Below are positions 16,515-24,576 of a stretch of DNA of 64,000 bases, one piece after another. How positions within the stretch are numbered: position 1 is the stretch's first letter; every line of letters starts with the position of its first letter. Where the stretch lies: the NCBI RefSeq assembly GCF_900168015.1, contig NZ_FUYR01000003.1, positions 307,615-371,614 on the forward strand. The letters are read 5' to 3'. This stretch comes from Daejeonella lutea (GTDB taxonomy: Bacteria; Bacteroidota; Bacteroidia; Sphingobacteriales; Sphingobacteriaceae). The notes beneath the pieces are model-generated. The model worked only from the letters and a program-made list of their open reading frames with translations. It was not told where the DNA came from and made no database searches. A program made the translations under genes and the position numbers.

Positions 16515-18350
16515 ATGAAACACATTCTGCTGCTGTTAGCCATCTTATCTCCCTTTATCACGCGTTCTCAAAGCAAGCCTAATATCGTCATTTACATTAC
16601 GGACGACCAGAACCAGGAGGATGTTGGTGCATACGGAAACACCGACGTCCGCACTCCAAATATGGATCAGCTTGCTAAAGAAGGCATGCGATTCAATAAA
16701 GCCTATGCGGCTTCTTCAATGTGTTCACCATCCCGGAGTGTGATGTTCACCGGCCTGTATCCGTACCGGAATGGCTCGCAGATGAACCATTTCACCACCC
16801 GGCCAGGCATTGGTAACCTGCCGGCATTCTTAAAAGAGGCAGGATACCGTGTTGTAATCGCAGGCAAAACCGATGTATTCCCCTTATCAGCTTTTCCTTT
16901 TGAACACATCGGCAAAGAGTTCGGCAAGTACGAGCCAGTTGCAAACCGTACTGACCGCAGGCAGGAAAGTGTGAAGATGATAGAGTCGCATTTTAAGGAG
17001 AAACCAGAACAGCCGCTATGCATCATCATCGCCCCATGGCTGCCGCATGTCCCCTGGGTAAAGAACGTAGATTATGATCCAGCGAAGATAAAGCTGCCAG
17101 ACTACCTTGCTGATACGAAGGAAACGCGTGCAGCAGTTGCATCTTACTATCAGAGTATTACTACTGCAGACAGTCTGCTTGGCGAAGTTATGACGACCGT
17201 GGATCGGGCAGGTAAGAAAGATAATACCGCATTCTTCTATTTTGCGGACCAGGGAGCACAGTTTCCAGGGGCTAAATGGACGGTGTATGATAAGGGTCTC
17301 AGAGTTCCGTTTATTGTGAGATGGCCGGGTCAGGTGGCAAAAGGAAGTACAAGTGATGCTCTGATTTCCCTTGTAGATCTAACACCGACCCTGGTAGACA
17401 TGGCGGGACTAAAGCCGAAGACGGGCCTCGATGGAAAGAGTTTTAAGGATGTACTAACGAAAGGGAAGAAAGAACACCACGAGTATATTTTCGCGGAGAC
17501 ATCGGTAGAACCTCATTACTGGTATAACTACACACCTTCACGATCTGTTTTAACCGCTTCGGGACTTCACTACATCCGGAACTATCATCCGGGTCGCAGG
17601 TTTATCACCCATATTGATAAGGTAGAGCGCAACATGTTTTACTTTGACTCCTGGGTAGAGTCGGCTTTGAATAATAACAAAAGCAAATTCCTGCTTGACA
17701 GGTATAGCTACCGTGAGCCTGAAGAACTATTTAACCTGATTAATGATAAGAATGAGTTTGTTAATCTAAGCGGGGCTCCGGCATCCAGGTCAGATTTGTT
17801 AAAGCTTGCCGGCTTATTACAACAGGAGCTGGACCGGCAGGGTGAAAGTGAGGCTTCAATTGTTCATGGACCACTTCCAGACTTTTACGATCGCTCTTAT
17901 GAGATCAGGCAGAATACCGGAGCGTCTGATCTATCTTTTAACCGCAAAGTTTGGAACCCAGACACACTTTATATCACGGGGTATTTGGATGGTATAGATA
18001 AAGGCGGGATAGTGTGCGACTATTTCGGGCAATTCAAAGTTAGCGCCTATCAGAATAAGATTGGGGTAGAGTTTGCTGATGGGAAAGTATTTTACGGTAG
18101 CCCATTGGAAGAACCGAGGGGGAACCTGGTGTTCAGGCTTACCAATAAAGGGCAGGTAGAAATTCATTTTAACGGGGCAGCAGTTCTGCAGCAGGATGTG
18201 AAGGCCGACTTTACAAAGATAAAAGCAGGATACGTAACTTCCGGCAAGCTGCAGGGCCTGGATGTAAGCGGGAAATACCAGACGTTTGTAGGGAAGATTA
18301 CAGGCCTGAAATTCTCCATGAATACGTTGTCGAGAGCCCCGCAGCAGTAG
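16515..18350 (+). CDS. Secreted sulfatase (N-sulfoglucosamine sulfohydrolase-like)
   Basis: 611 residues with a signal peptide (HILLLLAILSPFITRSQS). The sulfatase signature is SMCSPSRSVMFTG with C70 as the residue converted to formylglycine (CxPxR type). Metal ligands are D30-D31 (IVIYITDDQ) and D245 in FYFADQGAQ, where the following residue is Gln instead of the usual Asn/His. FETS-like HEYIFAETSVEPHYW lies mid-protein. A C-terminal extension of about 130 residues (from DTLYITGYLDG) is beta-rich and not part of the standard fold. It probably desulfates glycans; no SusC/D pair or anaerobic maturase is nearby. Confidence 0.9.
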   Translation: MKHILLLLAILSPFITRSQSKPNIVIYITDDQNQEDVGAYGNTDVRTPNMDQLAKEGMRFNKAYAASSMCSPSRSVMFTGLYPYRNGSQMNHFTTRPGIGNLPAFLKEAGYRVVIAGKTDVFPLSAFPFEHIGKEFGKYEPVANRTDRRQESVKMIESHFKEKPEQPLCIIIAPWLPHVPWVKNVDYDPAKIKLPDYLADTKETRAAVASYYQSITTADSLLGEVMTTVDRAGKKDNTAFFYFADQGAQFPGAKWTVYDKGLRVPFIVRWPGQVAKGSTSDALISLVDLTPTLVDMAGLKPKTGLDGKSFKDVLTKGKKEHHEYIFAETSVEPHYWYNYTPSRSVLTASGLHYIRNYHPGRRFITHIDKVERNMFYFDSWVESALNNNKSKFLLDRYSYREPEELFNLINDKNEFVNLSGAPASRSDLLKLAGLLQQELDRQGESEASIVHGPLPDFYDRSYEIRQNTGASDLSFNRKVWNPDTLYITGYLDGIDKGGIVCDYFGQFKVSAYQNKIGVEFADGKVFYGSPLEEPRGNLVFRLTNKGQVEIHFNGAAVLQQDVKADFTKIKAGYVTSGKLQGLDVSGKYQTFVGKITGLKFSMNTLSRAPQQ

Positions 18351-18455
18351 CCAGGTCTTCAATATCTATTACTTTTCCTATGCATGTGGAAAACACTTGC
18401 TTGGAACGAATACGTGTTAATGGGTAGTTTAGCCTTTATTATTTATAAGCACTTA

Positions 18456-19055
18456 ATGAGAACACTTACAAACAGATTATCGCTGCTGACCTTTATCACG
18501 GTTCTGGCATTCGCTACAGCATGTAAACCGAAGAAAATGATTACCCAGGCAGCGCCGGTACCTGTACAAGCACCCGTTGAAGAAGAAAAGCCTAAGCCAG
18601 CTCCCGTTGCCGAAACGGATTCAGATGGAGATGGAATTGCCGACTCAAAGGATAATTGTCCGAACAAGGCAGGCTCTGCCGATAACAATGGCTGCCCCGA
18701 GGTAGTTGCCCCGGCACCAACTTTTAATTACCAGAATATCCTTTTTGAATTTAACTCAGCAGTGCTAAAAACTTCCTCATACTCTATTCTTGACGAGATA
18801 GCCAGAGAGATGAAAAAGTACCCGGACATGAAGTTCAGCCTTAACGGACACTCTTCAGCGGAAGGAACTGAAACCAGGAACCTGACTCTTTCCATTGATC
18901 GGGCTACTGCGGTTAAAAGCTACCTGGTTTCGGCCGGCATCAACGGGCGTAATCTGGAAGCAAAAGGTTTTGGTGAGTCCAAGCCCCTTAATACCAACAA
19001 TACCGAGGCGGCAAGACAGCAAAACAGGCGCGTTGAGATAAAGAAAGATAATTAA
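18456..19055 (+). CDS. OmpA-family lipoprotein with thrombospondin type 3-like repeat
   Basis: 199 residues from ATG 18456; an in-frame ATG at 18384 adds an unlikely 24-residue leader. Lipoprotein signal LTFITVLAFATAC, then a Pro/Ala-rich linker, a calcium-binding-type DSDGDGIADSKDNCPNKAGS and a C-terminal OmpA domain (YQNILFEFNSAVLKTSSYSI, LNGHSSAEGTETRNLTLS, NRRVEI) that binds peptidoglycan. It should tether the outer membrane to the cell wall. Monocistronic or co-transcribed with the FMN reductase 12 bp downstream. Confidence 0.9.
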   Translation: MRTLTNRLSLLTFITVLAFATACKPKKMITQAAPVPVQAPVEEEKPKPAPVAETDSDGDGIADSKDNCPNKAGSADNNGCPEVVAPAPTFNYQNILFEFNSAVLKTSSYSILDEIAREMKKYPDMKFSLNGHSSAEGTETRNLTLSIDRATAVKSYLVSAGINGRNLEAKGFGESKPLNTNNTEAARQQNRRVEIKKDN

Positions 19056-19067
19056 TCGATTAGGGGC

Positions 19068-19604
19068 ATGAACATAGCAATTATCTCTGGCAGTGCCAGG
19101 CCAAAACGGCAATCGCATCAGGTTGCTCTATCGCTTAAAGGCAAGCTTGATTTACTGAAAAAGGATAATTGGCTATGGGACGTGAAAGAAAGTAACTTAC
19201 CATTACTCGATTATACATTTGACTCGCACCCAGCCCCCGGCGAGGTTCTTAAGGCTTTAAAGCCCAGGCTTGATGCAACAGATGCTTTCGTAATTGTTTC
19301 GCCAGAACACAATGCCAGCTATCCCGGAAGTCTCAAGAATAGTATGGACTATTTCTATAAGGAGTATGGGAATAAACCTTTCGGCATCATTAGTGTTTCA
19401 GCTGGCGTGCTTGGGGGAATCAATGCGGTAAGAAGTCTCCAGCAATATATTATTAAACTGAATGGGATTGTTTGTCCTCAGTTTCTCATCACCCCAAAGG
19501 TTCAGGCTTTATTTAAAGATGGTCAGCTCACCGACGAATCATACGGTACAAGAATGGATCAGTTCGTAGATAACTTCATTCATTTTGCCGATAAAGTTAT
19601 TTGA
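19068..19604 (+). CDS. NAD(P)H-dependent FMN reductase family protein
   Basis: 178-residue flavodoxin-fold protein. The phosphate-binding loop is IISGSARPKRQSHQVALSL, the flavin loop SPEHNASYPGSLKNSMDYF, and GIISVSAGVLGGINAVRSLQ is the C-terminal strand-helix typical of the family. Members reduce FMN, quinones or azo dyes with NAD(P)H. It follows the OmpA-like gene by 12 bp. Confidence 0.9.
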   Translation: MNIAIISGSARPKRQSHQVALSLKGKLDLLKKDNWLWDVKESNLPLLDYTFDSHPAPGEVLKALKPRLDATDAFVIVSPEHNASYPGSLKNSMDYFYKEYGNKPFGIISVSAGVLGGINAVRSLQQYIIKLNGIVCPQFLITPKVQALFKDGQLTDESYGTRMDQFVDNFIHFADKVI

Positions 19605-19831
19605 CCAATTAAGGCGGTTGTTCATTAATTTCATTTTCGCTGTATTTTTTAGACATACAACCTGTACAGATTTGGTATAAACCAAGCTATTGAATTCGAT
19701 TGCATCAACTGATATTCAGTGGTTTGTCGTAAGAATTGTAACAAATAGCATGTTGATTCTATTAATTAGTAATCTTCATCTAAAATTCATGTTCGTCAAT
19801 CATTTTTATACTATCAAAAAGTATAAAAGCG

Positions 19832-20428
19832 ATGATGTCACTGGTATTACCTCTCGAAGATGTTCAAGCCATCAGTAAGAAAAGAAGCAGAAAGCTCCGT
19901 TTATCTGAAGATATGCTTGTCGTGGGCTTAAAAAACAATGATAGCCTGGCTATGTCCGCTCTCTATCAAATGTATTCTGACTCACTTTATAAAGTTATTT
20001 CAACTATAGTAGTAATTGAAGAAGTTGCACAGGACCTTTTGCAGGAAACCTTCATAAAAATCTGGAAGTCGTTTGCAAAGTACGACGCAACTAAAGGTCG
20101 CTTATACACCTGGATGGCACGATTAGCCCGTAACCTTTCTATTGATTACCTGAGAAGCTCAAATCATCGGAACGCTACGGTATGCGAAGATCTTTCTGAA
20201 GTTGGCCAACAAGTTGATATGACTTTCCAGACAAATTATAACCCAGAGCTGATTGGGGTAAAGGACATGACTAAGATCCTGACTAACGATCAGAAATCAG
20301 CACTGGAGCTGGTATACTTTAAAGGGTATACACATGTGCAGGCTGCCGAGGAGCTTAATATCACATTAGGGATTCTACGTTCCAGATTACAGTCGTCTAT
20401 CAGTGAACTGAGGAAAGTTTACGCTTAA
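19832..20428 (+). CDS. ECF-type RNA polymerase sigma factor
   Basis: 198 residues with sigma region 2 (SALYQMYSDSLYKVISTIVV, EVAQDLLQETFIKIWKSFAK, RLYTWMARLARNLSIDYLRS) and region 4 (LTNDQKSALELVYFKGYTHV, AAEELNITLGILRSRLQSSI). No anti-sigma or FecR-like gene is next to it, unlike most Bacteroidota ECF sigmas. It lies directly upstream of the fibre gene cluster and may control it (inference). The 227-bp gap upstream is AT-rich; it could hold its promoter, but I saw no convincing box. Confidence 0.93.
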   Translation: MMSLVLPLEDVQAISKKRSRKLRLSEDMLVVGLKNNDSLAMSALYQMYSDSLYKVISTIVVIEEVAQDLLQETFIKIWKSFAKYDATKGRLYTWMARLARNLSIDYLRSSNHRNATVCEDLSEVGQQVDMTFQTNYNPELIGVKDMTKILTNDQKSALELVYFKGYTHVQAAEELNITLGILRSRLQSSISELRKVYA

Positions 20429-20472
20429 AAGTCAATTACGAGTTTACTTAGTTTAGATTGTTTAGTTTGTAG

Positions 20473-20502
20473 AAAAGGCCTGGATTCGTTCGGGCCTTTT
20501 TG
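20473..20502 (+). terminator. Rho-independent terminator
   Basis: AAAAGGCC (20473-20480) pairs with GGCCTTTT (20493-20500), loop 12 nt, with the T-run as the 3' arm. It closes the sigma-factor gene and isolates the fibre cluster transcriptionally. Confidence 0.75.
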
Positions 20503-20531
20503 CTGTAGATCAGTCTGGAATGAGAATCAGT

Positions 20532-20547
20532 TTCCCCAGTTGAGGAA
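20532..20547. promoter_or_regulatory. Possible operator, imperfect TTCCCCA palindrome
   Basis: TTCCCCA-GT-TGAGGAA, one mismatch from the palindrome TTCCCCA-N2-TGGGGAA. A weaker relative TTCCCCACTTTCGAGGA lies 32 bp downstream at 20564-20580. Both precede the pilin-like genes; a better copy lies upstream of the chaperone gene (21948). Confidence 0.35.
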
Positions 20548-20723
20548 ATGAATCCCTCCATAATTCCCCACTTTCGAGGATTATAAGCTTATTTGGGCGA
20601 TTTGGGGTACTTACAGAGATTGGTCTTGTGTTTGTCTATATGTGTTCAACAGAGAGAAATTAATCTAGAACAAAATAAAACCAAACATGAGGCTTAAAGC
20701 AGCTTCATCACAACAAGAAAGAC

Positions 20724-21260
20724 ATGAAAAAAGTATTACTAGTAATCGCAATCGTTGCCGTATCAATCATCAGCAACAAATCATTTGCTCAAACTGCAAA
20801 TGCAAACATCACACTATCTGATGTATTATCATTCTCAGTTAGCCAGCCGGCAGCTCTTGATGTAAACTTCGATACCGAAGCAAAGTATAACAATGGTATT
20901 ACATCTTTAGCAACCGACCACATCACGGTAATTTCATCAAGAGGTTATGTTGTTAAGGCAATTGCTGGAACAGTAACAGGTACGGCAGCATTGGCACCGG
21001 GTTCAGTAAAGTTAACTCCGGCTATCGGTTCAACTAACGCAGGAAACTCTGCAGGTATAACTTACGGATCAGCAGTTACATTACCTGCATCAGGTGGTAC
21101 AGCTGCAACAGTGATAACTGCTACTAATACTTCATGGAGCGGTGCTAATTCAACAAACAAGTTCAACGTTTCATATCTGATCGGTGCTGGTGGTACTTAC
21201 GCTGGTAAAGCAACAGGATTGAACGTTATTCCTGTAGTTTACACAGTTACTCAGCAATAA
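20724..21260 (+). CDS. Pilin-like secreted protein (fibre subunit candidate 1)
   Basis: 178 residues with a signal peptide (KKVLLVIAIVAVSIISNKSFA, cleaved before QTANA). The mature protein is small, Ala/Thr/Gly-rich and beta-forming with no Cys. It opens with an alternating strand ANANITLSDVLSFSVSQ and ends NVIPVVYTVTQQ, features expected of a strand-exchanged fibre subunit. It is a close paralogue of the next gene (shared NTSWSGANSTNKFNVSYLIG-type segment and TPATVITA-like strand). With a chaperone, usher-like protein and adhesin downstream, a structural pilin role is the best inference; no known pilin family is recognised with certainty. Confidence 0.7.
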   Translation: MKKVLLVIAIVAVSIISNKSFAQTANANITLSDVLSFSVSQPAALDVNFDTEAKYNNGITSLATDHITVISSRGYVVKAIAGTVTGTAALAPGSVKLTPAIGSTNAGNSAGITYGSAVTLPASGGTAATVITATNTSWSGANSTNKFNVSYLIGAGGTYAGKATGLNVIPVVYTVTQQ

Positions 21261-21353
21261 TAAAGCATACCCAGGGGAAGCCCTGACGGCGTTGTGACAT
21301 ACAACAGCAATAGAATAATTTATACAAGCCGAAACATCGAAGAAGGAATTGAA

Positions 21354-21881
21354 ATGAGAAACGGGTTATTTTTACTTGTATTCGTCATGCTCTCACTAAT
21401 AAGTAATGCCATGTTTGCCCAGTCGGTGAACATGGCTATTACTTTGAATGATGCGCTGACCTTTACTGTGAATGAACCTAAATTTCTGCCTGTAGAAGCT
21501 GATAAAAATGATAACAGAATACAAGCCGTAGCGAGTGATCAGATCAGTGTTGTAAGTAACAAAGGATATATCGTTAAAGCTATATCCGGGATTCCGAGAG
21601 ATTCACGAGCCGGCACTGACGGCTTAGTGCAGGTTAGTTCACTTATTGGAACTACGAACAAAGGGAATACGAACGGTTTGATCTTGGAATCAGATGTCGT
21701 CTTGCCTCCAGCTGGGGGAACACCGGCAACAGTAATTACGGCGCAGAACACCTCCTGGAACGGTTCTGTCTCCACCAACAAATTCAATATAGCCTATAAG
21801 ATAGGTAGTCAGTTTGCGTATATCGATAAGAACGCTTCCCCAAGTATAATCCCTGTTATATTTACCGTAATACAACCTTAG
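21354..21881 (+). CDS. Pilin-like secreted protein (fibre subunit candidate 2)
   Basis: 175 residues from ATG 21354; the longer in-frame start at 21294 would add 20 residues before the signal peptide (FLLVFVMLSLISNAMFAQ). The mature part is homologous along its whole length to the preceding protein: VNMAITLNDALTFTVNEPKF at the N-terminus, VASDQISVVSNKGYIVKAIS, and AQNTSWNGSVSTNKFNIAYK with the final strand IIPVIFTVIQP. It is likely the second subunit of the same fibre. Spacing of 93 bp after the first subunit is compatible with one operon. Confidence 0.7.
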   Translation: MRNGLFLLVFVMLSLISNAMFAQSVNMAITLNDALTFTVNEPKFLPVEADKNDNRIQAVASDQISVVSNKGYIVKAISGIPRDSRAGTDGLVQVSSLIGTTNKGNTNGLILESDVVLPPAGGTPATVITAQNTSWNGSVSTNKFNIAYKIGSQFAYIDKNASPSIIPVIFTVIQP

Positions 21882-21947
21882 CGATAGCGATGGAAGTTAT
21901 TTTTACTTCTCAGGCTTAGGTTGGTTATTACAATCTTGAGTATCCAA

Positions 21948-21963
21948 TTCCCCAATTGGGCAA
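21948..21963. promoter_or_regulatory. Palindromic operator candidate TTCCCCAATTGGGCAA
   Basis: TTCCCCA-AT-TGGGCAA, a near-perfect inverted repeat (only C versus G differs at one symmetric position), 208 bp upstream of the chaperone gene in its leader region. The same half-sites recur at 59276-59292. Confidence 0.45.
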
Positions 21964-21979
21964 GAACATCCCAGTCTTA

Positions 21980-21999
21980 TTAACACGGTTTAACTAAAA
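21980..21999. promoter_or_regulatory. 10-bp-phased TTAAC direct repeat
   Basis: TTAACACGGT-TTAACTAAAA, two head-to-tail repeats with a period of 10 bp, upstream of the chaperone gene. The same element has three copies at 44109-44138 and two at 41277-41296. Confidence 0.5.
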
Positions 22000-22155
22000 T
22001 AGCCAATCAACGCATTTAAACGCCTTTTTTGTGTTTGGACTCCCTTTTGCCTATTACATACAAGATGACAATCGGCGTACATGGTTAGTACCAATAAAGC
22101 ACGTATTTATTCGTTATACCGAAGTCTTCTGCAAAAGCATTTTTATATTTACTCT

Positions 22156-22974
22156 ATGAAAAAACTAATCTGCCTTTTATCTCTGATTGCTCTGATCGGT
22201 TTTAATACAAACGTGATGGCACAGGCTGGGATGACTGTTAGCCCTGGAAAGCTTTATTACAAGCTTGGACCAGGTGCCTCTGCTACCCAAAAGATTGTCG
22301 TAAGCAACCCCAACAACAAAGAATTGGAAATCGGTGTTTCAATGAATGACTGGGATTATGACACTTTAGGAAATAATCAAACATATGATGCGGGAACGTT
22401 GAAAAATTCAGGTTCTGCATGGATTCAGGTAATGCCTGGGTCGTATTTCACACTTCAACCCAACGAGAAGCGTGAACTTGATATCATCTTTACAGTACCA
22501 AGTGATGCGAACACTTCAATTCCGGTACATACAGCCATGTTGTTTTTAACACAACTGAATCCAGGCGATGCAAAAGCACAGGATGGAACATCCATTAAGG
22601 TTAGCGTTCGGATGGGAGTGAAGATCTACCATAGCTTCTCACAAACTGATGAGCGGGATATAGAAGTAGTAAATTTTACGGATATACTTCCTGCAAAAGA
22701 AGACAAGGCAACAGGAGGATTTCTTGAACTAAATCTGCAGAATACCGGCAAGACCTGGCTTGAAGGAAAGGTGAAATGGGAGATCCTCAATACTCAAACG
22801 GGTGCAAAAACAAAACTGGACGATCAGGACATATTTTCATTGCCAGGTGACAAACGAATTGTCCGTCAGTCGTTACCAGCTAACATTGCAAAGGGAAAGT
22901 ATACCGCAACAGCAGTAATTAACTATGGCAATAAAGATGAGTTGAAGCTGGTTGAATTGGAGTTTGCGCGATAG
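22156..22974 (+). CDS. PapD-like periplasmic chaperone
   Basis: 272 residues from ATG 22156 (the upstream in-frame ATG at 22081 gives an implausible leader). Signal peptide LICLLSLIALIGFNTNVMAQ, then two immunoglobulin-like domains: domain 1 opens MTVSPGKLYYKLGPGASATQ and has IVVSNPNNKELEIGVS and the strand ELDIIFTVPSDAN; domain 2 carries VNFTDILPAKEDK and LNLQNTGKTWLEGKVKWEI. Classical chaperones have the same first-domain layout, with Lys/Arg in the cleft binding the subunit C-terminus. It should fold the pilin-like subunits of this cluster. Similarity to proteobacterial PapD is distant. Confidence 0.75.
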   Translation: MKKLICLLSLIALIGFNTNVMAQAGMTVSPGKLYYKLGPGASATQKIVVSNPNNKELEIGVSMNDWDYDTLGNNQTYDAGTLKNSGSAWIQVMPGSYFTLQPNEKRELDIIFTVPSDANTSIPVHTAMLFLTQLNPGDAKAQDGTSIKVSVRMGVKIYHSFSQTDERDIEVVNFTDILPAKEDKATGGFLELNLQNTGKTWLEGKVKWEILNTQTGAKTKLDDQDIFSLPGDKRIVRQSLPANIAKGKYTATAVINYGNKDELKLVELEFAR

Positions 22975-22980
22975 ATTCAG

Positions 22981-24516
22981 ATGAAGTTTATTCACCATAA
23001 TTATAACCGCACTTACAGGTTTTTCCTGTCGGGTCTTATTGGAGCTCTGGCATTCTTTGTTTCGATAGGAGCTTCAGGACAAACAGTAGATTTCTATAAA
23101 GGTTCTGATTGCACCATTGCAACTTCATCTGATATTAGCACCGGATGTACCGCAACCAATTACATTTTTGTTCAGTATCAGAACTTCCCTCAGGGTGGAC
23201 TTAATCTGCCTGCAGGCTGGACGCTAAAAGTTCAGGCTAACGGTGATTTTACTAACGGTACAAATGTAATTTCTGCTCAATATGTTTCTATAGGATTTAA
23301 TTCTGTAGATGGGGGGCCATCTGGCGTAAGCGGAACCGGCAATCAAGCTCTGAGCAAAATCACTCCAGCGACTTTGATAAATACAACCACAGCGCTGCAA
23401 TCACCACCTCATTACTATTTTGTGCACAAGCTTAACATGACGATCGCAGGTGGCAGTCATTTACTTGCAGGTTCGGGCACTTATAGTACAACACTTACTT
23501 TAACATTAGTTGCTCAGAACGGCACGATCGTGGCAACAAACAGCAACGTACCGGTATCTTTTATAGTTAGCTTTAACAATAGCTGTACTGGAGCAACCAT
23601 AAATTCTTATTTCAGCAATCAACCCGTATTTACAGATTACGCGGCACAGATGGCGGGAAGAACAGTGACAGACGCTGTGAGTATTCAATACGCACCAAAT
23701 CAGGCCGTCTGTACAGGCTGGAGTTTGAAGGTACGTGCTAACGGTAATTTCATGAACGGAAGTAATTCCGTTCCGGCACAATATTTCGCGCTACGCTTCA
23801 ACCGGGTAGCGTCGGGCTCACCTACTGCTGCCCAGATAGGAGTTACAAATAATGCTGTAGCTCTGGCCTATTCGGATGTTGCTTTGATAGATCAGTCAGA
23901 TCAGGGATTTACAGCCTATGCCGGAACAGAGCATAAGTTCGATATGATCATAGCCGGAGGTAACCATTTATTAGTACCCAATGGGACCTACACTGCAAGT
24001 TTAACATTTACTCTGTATAACCAAAACAATCAGGTGGTGTCTACAAAAATACAGGATGTGTCGTTTCAGATTAATTCCAGTACTAATAGCTACACCGTTG
24101 TTCTGCAGAATTCATCTAATGTGGTGAACATGGTTTTTAATACACTCGCTAACTACCAGAGTGGAGTATCAGTTTCAAAAGCACGAGGCTTAAAAGTGAC
24201 CGGTTACAGCGGATACCAGATCCTTATCAAGACGAGCGGCTCAAATCTTGAGAATGAAAATGATGAAACTATCCCGGTAGGAGCAGTTAACGTTGAAACT
24301 ACTAAGTTCACTTCTACAAATGGAGCGGCTATAAATGTATATACACGAGCCTTATCAACGGCAGACCAGATAATAATCAATAATCCTGTGTCTCACCCGA
24401 GCCATCAGGTTGTTGAATACAACTTGAGATACTATACCGCGGCAGCAGATTCGCGGCTTTTAAACAAGTCAGGTACGTTTAACACTACAGTTCTCTTTAT
24501 TGCTATCCCACGCTAA
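22981..24516 (+). CDS. Two-part surface adhesin candidate (two beta repeats plus pilin-like domain)
   Basis: 511 residues with a signal peptide (GLIGALAFFVSIGASGQ). The N-terminal part has two homologous repeats of about 160 residues: LNLPAGWTLKVQANGDFTNG with GTYSTTLTLTLVAQNG, and AVCTGWSLKVRANGNFMNGS with GTYTASLTFTLYNQNN. Cysteines (C27-region, GCTATN, SCTGA, AVCTG) probably form disulfides. The C-terminal ~150 residues resemble the pilin-like proteins: NMVFNTLANYQSGVSVSKAR and GLKVTGYSGYQILIKTSG align with VNFDTEAKYNNGITSLATDH and ITVISSRGYVVKAIAG. This layout (binding part plus pilin domain) recalls two-domain tip adhesins; function is inferred. Starts 6 bp after the chaperone. Confidence 0.65.
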   Translation: MKFIHHNYNRTYRFFLSGLIGALAFFVSIGASGQTVDFYKGSDCTIATSSDISTGCTATNYIFVQYQNFPQGGLNLPAGWTLKVQANGDFTNGTNVISAQYVSIGFNSVDGGPSGVSGTGNQALSKITPATLINTTTALQSPPHYYFVHKLNMTIAGGSHLLAGSGTYSTTLTLTLVAQNGTIVATNSNVPVSFIVSFNNSCTGATINSYFSNQPVFTDYAAQMAGRTVTDAVSIQYAPNQAVCTGWSLKVRANGNFMNGSNSVPAQYFALRFNRVASGSPTAAQIGVTNNAVALAYSDVALIDQSDQGFTAYAGTEHKFDMIIAGGNHLLVPNGTYTASLTFTLYNQNNQVVSTKIQDVSFQINSSTNSYTVVLQNSSNVVNMVFNTLANYQSGVSVSKARGLKVTGYSGYQILIKTSGSNLENENDETIPVGAVNVETTKFTSTNGAAINVYTRALSTADQIIINNPVSHPSHQVVEYNLRYYTAAADSRLLNKSGTFNTTVLFIAIPR

Positions 24517-24576
24517 TCATTTTCGGGTGGATCTATTCAGGGTTACAGATTGAAAACGGAATCGAAATATATCAAA

